NCBI GenBank assembly: GCA_028583405.1
Contig: CM053253.1
Span: 62,001 to 126,000 of the forward strand
Origin: Pogonophryne albipinna
Lineage: Eukaryota > Chordata > Actinopteri > Perciformes > Artedidraconidae
Reading direction: 5' to 3'
Length of the DNA stretch: 64,000 nt
The notes under the pieces were generated by a model. The model saw only the letters and a list, made by a program, of their open reading frames with translations, ran no database searches and was not told the origin of the DNA. A program made the position numbers and the translations under genes. Below are positions 58,106 to 64,000 of this stretch, in pieces (the first letter of the stretch is position 1; every line of letters starts with the position of its first letter).

Positions 58106-58515
58106 TGTTTTATTGCTTTACATACCAAGGTTTAAGTACACGGTGTCAATAGTTGTAGTATGAGCATCTGCTGGGGCTGGGCTGGCCGTCTGGTAGAATC
58201 GGTATGCTCTACCTCCTGTGTCCTCTTCCTCTCCTGTGACCTATGACCCCTTTTATACACCCCGCCACCAAGTGTTCAAAAATAATATTGCACTATACAT
58301 ATAAACAATGTAAACTGAGACACCAACAACACCCATAAAATGGCTCCTACAAAGAGTGTGGGAAAACCTTTTCTTAAAGTATTCACCTTAAAGTCCAGGA
58401 GCGAGTTTCACTGTTCACATGCTTCATGTATCTGGAACATATTTACGATGTTTTCAGTTTGATTCTATTCTCTTGTTGAAATGATCAGACTACCAAAAAT
58501 AAAATGGCCTTAGAA
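58106..58515 (+). repeat. 3' flank of right zinc-finger gene, shared with left arm
   Basis: Complement of 3533-3935. Holds a decayed finger (58,348-58,415). Confidence 0.75.
58348..58415 (+). pseudogene. Decayed C2H2 zinc finger downstream of the right gene
   Basis: Reads Y-K-E-C-G-K-T-F-S, stop, S-I-H-L-K-V-Q-E-R-V. The stop is at the same place as in the left-arm sister, so the decay predates the duplication. Here the second Cys is still present but His has become Gln. Confidence 0.6.
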
Positions 58516-61040
58516 ACAGACTTGTAACCCTGCCTATTTGTTGTGTTTTGCAGCATATTATAAACATGTCATTCCCTCATTTTCAAATACCCCAGGTTGT
58601 GTAGTGATGTATTTGAGGTGTACTGTCCACTTTGCAGACCTGAGATCCTGCAGTCATTTATCAAAGATAGTGTGGCATATAGGGAGGTGCAATCTCCTGA
58701 TGGTATAGACTGTATTATAGTGGACATTTGCAACCCTAGAAAACAAGATAACATTAGGATAATCAATTTATACAACCCATGTCCAAATCTAACCACTGAT
58801 ATATTTAAAGAAATAGCAGAAAATAAACATAGGAAGGAAGTTTGGTGTGGTGATTTCAATGCACACAACAGTCTATGGGGCAGCAACCATACAGACAGTA
58901 ACGGAAATATAGTGGAAGAAATGCTGGAGGAAAGAACACTAGTATGCCTTAATGATGGACATGGCACAAGAGTAGATGTTCACAGGGGGAAAGTCTCATG
59001 CCTGGATCTGACATTAGTATCAAACTGTTTGGTTCATGCGAATGGTTTGTTTTGAATAACTCCACTGTAGGAAGTGACCATTATCCAGTGCTTACTAAAA
59101 TGAATAATAATGTATATATGCAGGAAGGAGGTGTAATAACCAGGTGGTGCTTTGCTAAAGCTGATTGGGTGAAATGTAGGATATGGTGTGAGGAGTCGGT
59201 ACACCTGCTAACATCAGAGGGAAGCATCGAGGTCATTACAAGCCACATAACGCAACATATACTAAATGCAGCAGAGAACAGTATACCCAAAACAACAACC
59301 GAGGGTAGGAAGAAAGTGGTGCCATGGTGGAATGAGGAATGCAGCAGGGCTACTAAAGAGCGAAACGATGCATTTAGAGAAACATGACACAAAAAATATG
59401 TGTTTGTGTGTGTGTCCTCATCTGTAGCCTGTTGTCTCATTATACCGCACTGTGAATGAATCAAAGTAAATAACTGGTCATGAACTCATCTGTCCATCAG
59501 ACAGAGGGCTGCTGTGCCTCCTGTCATCATTAATGGACGTCTCTTTAAAATGACCGCTCAGAGGAGAGGAGTTCTCATTTCTCTAACCGCCTGCTGCTTC
59601 CCCTCCTCTCTCCTCGGTTCCCCTCCTCGGCTCCTCCGCTCGCATCTCCTGTGGGCGGGACTAAGTCTCGAGGTTAGGAGTCGAGGATAGGAGTCGAGGA
59701 GGGGAGTTAGAGAAATGAGAAAGGGCCTTATACTAAATGCAGCAGAGAACAGTATACCCAAAACAACCACCAAGGGTAGGAAGAAAGTGGTGCCATGGTG
59801 GAATGAGGAATGCAGCAGGGCTACTAAAGAGCGAAACGATGCATTTAGAGAATTAAAGAAACATGACACAAAATAATGTTATAGAGTATCAAAGGAAAAG
59901 GGCAGCTGCTCGAAGGACAATAAAATACACACAAAAGAGAACATGGAGAGAATTGTGTTCTACCATTGGCAGAGGAGTAACATTAGGTGATGTCTGGTCC
60001 ATGTTTAAGCAGATGAGTGGGAAAAGGAATCCATTAAAATGCCAGCTTTGGTTGATGGGGAGAGGCTGGCAGTGACAGATAAAGAGAAGGCAGGTATGTT
60101 AGGAAGGACACTTGCAGCAGTACATAGTGGGGAGCATCTCAGTGATATCCATAGGCAGCAAAAACAGCAGTTACTAGCAGAGAATGAAAACGTGAAGGAG
60201 AAGAGACAGGATAATAGGTCAGCTCTGGATGTGGAATTAGTAAGAGTGATTAATGATGTGGGAAAAACATTGAAAATGAAAGAGATAATGGCAATAGTGT
60301 ACTTTGACATTGAAAAGGTGTATGACTGTGTGTGGAGGGAGGGGTTACTGATCACATTGAGTAGAATGGGTATTGGAGGGAGAATGTTCAATTGGGTAAG
60401 GGCCTTTTGAATAGACAGGACATTTAGAGGAAAGGTTGGAGCAGATATTTCCAATTATTTAGAAATAGAAAATGGTATTCCCCAAGGGAGTGCAGTCAGT
60501 CAATATTATTTAACATCATGATTAATGACATATTGACATGCTTAGACACATGCATCCAATGGGCTCTACACGCAGATGATGGGGCTATTTGGATGAGGGG
60601 AAGACATGCCCCATACGTAATGGAGAAGCTAGAGCGATTAAAAAAGTGGAGAGGTGGTCATATAACTGGGGATTCAAAATGTCAGAAAGCAAGTCATGCT
60701 ACATGGTATTTACAAACAAACACAAGATTGATGGCCAACAGCTAACACTATATGATCGTCCAATGACAAAGGTGAATGAGTTCAAATACCTAGGACTGTG
60801 GTTTGATAGCAAATACACATGGAAAATGCATATTAATCAAGTGGAAACAAAATGCTAAAAAGTATTAAATGTATTGCGAGCTGTAGCTGGATGCAACTGG
60901 GGCGCAGACAAACAAGCATTAATAGACATTTACAGATCAATGATGAGGTCCACAACAGACTATGGTTGTATAGCGTATGGAGCAGCAGCAAAAACATCAC
61001 TTACAAATGGATAGACTACAATATAAAGCCTTGAGGTGTG
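58516..61040 (+). pseudogene. I-clade LINE fragment (endonuclease and RT), right end
   Basis: Same family as 41.3-45.2 kb. Endonuclease: IDCIIVDICNPRKQ, VWCGDFNAHNSLWGSNHTD and, in a shifted frame, NSTVGSDHYPVLTK (58,597-59,387). RT: VYFDIEKVYDCVWREGLL and GIGGRMFNWV (60,295-60,410), HADDGAIWMRG (about 60,570), FKYLGLWFDSKYTWKMHI (60,780-60,840). A large part between endonuclease and RT is missing, and it ends before RNase H at about 61,040. Many stops. A tandem duplication interrupts it at 59.27-59.85 kb. Confidence 0.8.
59270..59860 (+). repeat. Direct duplication of about 115 bp flanking a 340-bp insert
   Basis: ACTAAATGCAGCAGAGAACA to GAAACGATGCATTTAGAGAA occurs at about 59,270-59,383 and again at 59,732-59,850. 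Between them is a segment whose ends share GAGGAGAGGAGTTCTCATTT and the complement of GGAGTTAGAGAAATGAGAAA, so probably a small MITE. Confidence 0.75.
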
Positions 61041-61185
61041 TATTGGAGCGATAAGTCAACTATTTGCTTATCGCGACAGGCCTATGCACACAATGAAACA
61101 GTGGAAACAAACATGTGTTTGACTTTCATTAGTGAATGAAACTGTGTGCCCTTTATAGTCTGTGTCCAATATTGTGTATTTGTAT
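61041..61185. other. Junction sequence after the LINE
   Basis: Ordinary sequence; nothing recognised. Confidence 0.5.
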
Positions 61186-61556
61186 ATATTGTATATCCTA
61201 TATATATGCTAAGGTCCCGCTACTGACACGATAGCAGTCATTTAGTGCATATGTGTAATTAAATATCAAAATCTCACTCCAGCCAGGTACCCACAGTTGG
61301 CAACCCTGGTTAGCTTCAGAGCTAGCAGTCTGTATTTGTAAACAAAGACAGGACGAGCTGGAAATGAAACAAACAATACTTAGAAACTGGTTAAATGTTT
61401 CTGATGGAAGGAAACGACCTCTTCTCTCTTTGAATGTGGTTTATACCTTTCAGATAACAGCAACAGTTAAAGCCTTACAATGAACCGTTTGGCTTAGCTA
61501 CATATCAGAGATACATATCGTTCTTGTAATACTCTTTGTTTGTCTGGATTATATCT
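61186..61556 (+). repeat. Segment duplicated in inverse orientation at 27.36-27.73 kb
   Basis: Near-identical partner of 27,358-27,728. In addition, AATGTGGTTTATACCTTTCA (61,432) recurs as a diverged block near 61,736, about 300 bp downstream in the same orientation. Confidence 0.85.
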
Positions 61557-62110
61557 CACATTTGCATTAACAGTAATATATGTATAAATGCTACTAAATG
61601 AATGCAACATATATGATACTCTACATAGAAACTACTCCGTGTATGTCACAGTTTACACTTCACCCTTTCTAAACACTGAATGAAATAGGTTTTTGATGCT
61701 TATACATTCAAATAAACGACCTGTTTAAACTTTTAATGTGGTTTATACATTTCAGATAACGGTCAACAGTTAACGGTACAAAAATAAACTGATTTTCATG
61801 GTTGGAAAGTAAATAAAGTTCATTTACTCAAATACAGATTGCAGGTAGTTTTATTAGCTGAAGTATTTTCATTTGATGTCACTTTATACTACTCCTTCAT
61901 TACATACCAGATATAAAGATGTACTTTTAATAAGATGAGAGAAGAGTTACACATCATGTGAAACTAAAACTGGTATATCTACATATATATAATCAATGAG
62001 TAAATGTGTCTTTCAGACGCCCCTTGATTACATGATGGTTATTAAGTCATCTCAATATATTTCTGTTTTCTTTCTGCTGATTCTCTGTCATTAAGGTGAG
62101 AGTTATCACG
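61557..62110. other. AT-rich stretch upstream of the PWWP exon, no other gene
   Basis: No transposon end recognised. The last 60 bp include TTTCTGTTTTCTTTCTGCTG and a CATTAAG|GTGAG word, so a pyrimidine tract precedes the PWWP exon. Confidence 0.5.
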
Positions 62111-62191
62111 ATGCCGGGGAAAAACGGGGACCAGTTCAAACAGGGAGACCTGGTGTTCACCAAGATGAAGGGATTCCCCCACTGGCCTGCA
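62111..62191 (+). CDS. PWWP-domain exon, HDGF-related (partial)
   Basis: ATG at 62,111 opens MPGKNGDQFKQGDLVFTKMK then G-F-P-H-W-P-A. This is the start of a PWWP domain of the HDGF/PSIP1 type (GDLVFAKMKGYPHWPAR); such proteins bind methylated nucleosomes in the nucleus. In HDGF-type genes an exon ends at about this residue. Here GCAGGACACACA follows with no GT donor, and a CA microsatellite takes over. Either a true first exon with a damaged donor, or a partial duplicate. No other PWWP exon is visible to 64,000. Confidence 0.55.
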
Positions 62192-62252
62192 GGACACACA
62201 CACACACTGGCACACGCACTGACGCACGCACGCACACACACACACACACACT
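62192..62252 (+). repeat. CA-rich microsatellite
   Basis: Interrupted (CA)n with GCACGCACTGACGCACGC interruptions, next to the PWWP exon end. Small frames in it are meaningless. Confidence 0.9.
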
Positions 62253-62615
62253 GTAATCCTGACAGCAAAGACATGATGACTTCAAAGTTTAATATCCGTC
62301 CTCAGAGAATCGAGAATGGGGAGAGATGGCAGCACAGAATAATTACCGAAACTAAACAAAGTGTTTTTATTTATTTATTAAAATGATAACTACAAACTGA
62401 AAAAACAGGGGAAGCCCGGCTTCCCTTGGCCTCCGGGAGAAAACGCCACTGACTAACATAGAACTACAGGAGAGGAATAAGGCCTCTTTAAAACATGCAT
62501 CCAGCAGGTGTTCCTGAACATCAGCAGCACGCTGACCTCTAGTGGCGTCATGGTGAATCAACACAGAGAGATATTCTCACACGGACCATTTACAACGAGG
62601 TGTGTGTATCTAGAG
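62253..62615. other. Repeat fragment, no gene
   Basis: GGGGAAGCCCGGCTTCCCTT near 62,408 followed by GAAAACGCCACTG looks like a DNA-transposon terminus; the other end is not seen. Confidence 0.4.
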
Positions 62616-63259
62616 CAGGGGGTCCACACTTTCTCACTGAGGGCCACATACAGAAAAACATACGAAGGTCTGGGCCGCTCACTAGAGGTGTATCGCCTCA
62701 TAAGCTCTGTTATAAGTCAGCAAAATCAATCAAATGTAGGTGAAAATAGGGAGGCGTGTGGCGCAGTGGATAGAGCGTTGGTGTTCAGATCAGGTTCAAA
62801 CCCCACTGCAGTCAGCATGTCGTTGTTTCCCTGAGACACTTCACCCCAAAGTGCTCCTGTGGGGATTGTCCATAGTATTGAGTATGTTAGTGGCTTTGGA
62901 TAAAAGCGTCTAACAAGTGACATGTCATGTAATTCATTGTTCTTGTGAGTGTTGGCCGCTCATCCCTCAGAGTGATTATAATAAGGAGAAATAGGTGTAC
63001 TTCTAGCTTGTTATGTAAATAAGTCATTGGGCTTTTTTCATATCAACTAAGATATGTTAGAAAATGTTTCCAACTTTATCTGAAAAGTGGTCGTATTAAC
63101 ACATGAATACTACTGTGTGATATATGTTTACATTTATAGTTAAGAAGTACATTATAAGATAAGCACAAGTTTCATTTGTGGGCCGTATTCCATTTTACTT
63201 CTTTAATTTGCTGAGGGCCGATTCAAAATGGTCCCCGGGCCGTAGTTTGGACACCCCTG
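62616..63259. mobile_element. hAT element with CAGGGGTGTCC-type ends, containing a SINE
   Basis: CAGGGGGTCCACACTTTCTC then ACTGAGGGCCACATACAG at the left and the complement of CAGGGGTGTCCAAACTACGG at the right. Target duplication ATCTAGAG (62,608-62,615) and ATCTAAAC (63,260-63,267), 6 of 8 matching. No transposase. Confidence 0.8.
62752..62938 (+). mobile_element. tRNA-derived SINE (V-SINE-like)
   Basis: The 5' part has a pol III box A (GTGGCGCAGTGGATAGAGCG) and box B (GGTTCAAACCCC). The 3' part, TTTGGATAAAAGCGTCTAAC followed by AAGTGACATGTCATGTAA, is the L2-shared tail of fish V-SINEs. It lies within the hAT element, so is younger. Confidence 0.8.
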
Positions 63260-63379
63260 ATCTAAACCCTGACCAGAGGGATCGATGTGTGCAGACTGTG
63301 ACCCCCCGCCCTGCAGGAAGCTGTCTCCTGTTCCTCTTCCAGGTCACAGATCAGAGTAGGGAGGCAGGGGAAGTACCAG
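63260..63379. other. Short unclassified stretch
   Basis: No gene recognised. Confidence 0.5.
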
Positions 63380-63718
63380 GGCTGAAGTCGAATAGTCCAT
63401 TTAGCTTAGGAACCTTCCTAACGGAGTGAAATGACCCGGAAGTCCCTCAGTGGCAGCCATGATAAGAGCTGATTCTCTACATGATAGGAAAGGAGGGTTC
63501 AAACTTCCTTTATAACCTCCTTTAGCTTAGGAACCACTGGACCTCCCTCACCGAGAGGAGAGGAGAAAATGCTGCCCCACAATGCATTGCAGCCGCAGCA
63601 TTAGCCGTCACACAACAGTCGGCCGTTCACGGAAACAAACGATTATGACGGAGAAATTATATCATGAAAGTTACGGTGCTTATTAAGCATTTTAAAACGT
63701 ATGTGGTAAGTTGCCAAA
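63380..63718 (-). repeat. Dispersed repeat, partner of 22.84-23.14 kb
   Basis: Complement of 22,835-23,140, with TTTAGCTTAGGAACC words at both its edges and TGCCCCACAATGCATTGCAG inside. The two copies differ by several small indels. Confidence 0.75.
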
Positions 63719-64000
63719 GTGCTTCGTTTTGAACGTTCATTAGTGTTATCAAAGAGAGAAATATGAACGTTAGTTTTTACTGAAATGATCAAATAAAGTC
63801 AACATTTCACAGTCTTTACTGAGCTGTGTGGAGTTTGTTCAACTTTTAAAAGATGTTTGAATGGTGATGTAGTGGCTATTTGTCAACAACACCAAAGTTT
63901 CAAAAGGCCACTGAGGCACCAGGCACAGTGGACCTTACGCAGATCAGGAGCCGGTAATTAATCCATTGTTCAGACAAGGCATCGACGTTTTTGTGGTATT
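63719..64000. other. No recognised gene
   Basis: AT-rich, no repeat recognised, runs off the window. Confidence 0.5.

Noticed and set aside
62752..62830. tRNA gene
   Set aside because: Box A and B are present but there is no full cloverleaf, and the sequence continues into an L2-type SINE tail.

Overview
This is vertebrate nuclear DNA, almost certainly from a teleost and probably a percomorph. The evidence is the repeat set: L2/CR1-, Rex-like and I-clade LINEs with fish-type tails, hAT elements with CAGAGGTGGG or CAGGGGTGTCC ends, a CAGTGGGGC Tc1 element, a V-SINE-like element, Harbinger elements and a Ty3/gypsy element. Introns, AATAAA signals and C2H2 zinc-finger exons fit this. There is no prokaryotic or organellar signal. 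Families were recognised by eye; no database was searched.

The organising feature is a large inverted duplication carrying a zinc-finger gene. The left copy lies on the minus strand from about 13.9 kb down to 3.5 kb. The right copy lies on the plus strand from about 45.3 kb to 58.5 kb. They sit head to head across about 31 kb. I could build a three-exon gene by hand: exon 1 (13,881-13,920), exon 2 (12,334-12,383) and exon 3 with eleven C2H2 fingers (4,151-5,101). Splice phases fit exactly and the model encodes 346 codons. The right copy has the same exon 2 (46,750-46,799) and a same-length exon 3 (55,642-56,592), but its first exon has lost the ATG. A third, partial copy (29,045-35,285) keeps exon 2 only. 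Both arms run outward into the same I-clade LINE fragment (left edge of the window; 58.5-61.0 kb).

Layout. 0-4 kb: LINE fragment with a MITE and a 2.4-kb hAT-like element with long inverted repeats. 4-14 kb: left zinc-finger gene with LINE-filled introns. 13.98-22.50 kb: a gypsy retrotransposon with near-identical LTRs and a 5-bp target duplication, inserted 57 bp upstream of the left gene's ATG and itself interrupted by a 3.8-kb LINE. 22.5-29 kb: repeats, minisatellites and a 3'-end LINE, no gene. 29-35.3 kb: third partial copy with nested Harbinger, hAT and LINE insertions. 35.3-45.3 kb: three LINEs, the last abutting exon 1 of the right copy. 45.3-58.5 kb: right zinc-finger gene; its second intron holds a nest of hAT and Tc1 elements. 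58.5-64 kb: I-clade LINE, a PWWP-domain exon, and a hAT element containing a tRNA-derived SINE.

The likely host-gene material is the pair of zinc-finger genes, the PWWP exon and possibly a THAP exon (the last more likely from a transposon). The two finger arrays share their framework, but all eleven fingers differ in at least one predicted DNA-contacting residue. The inverted copies also serve as natural empty-site controls for many insertions, which lets part of the order of events be read directly.
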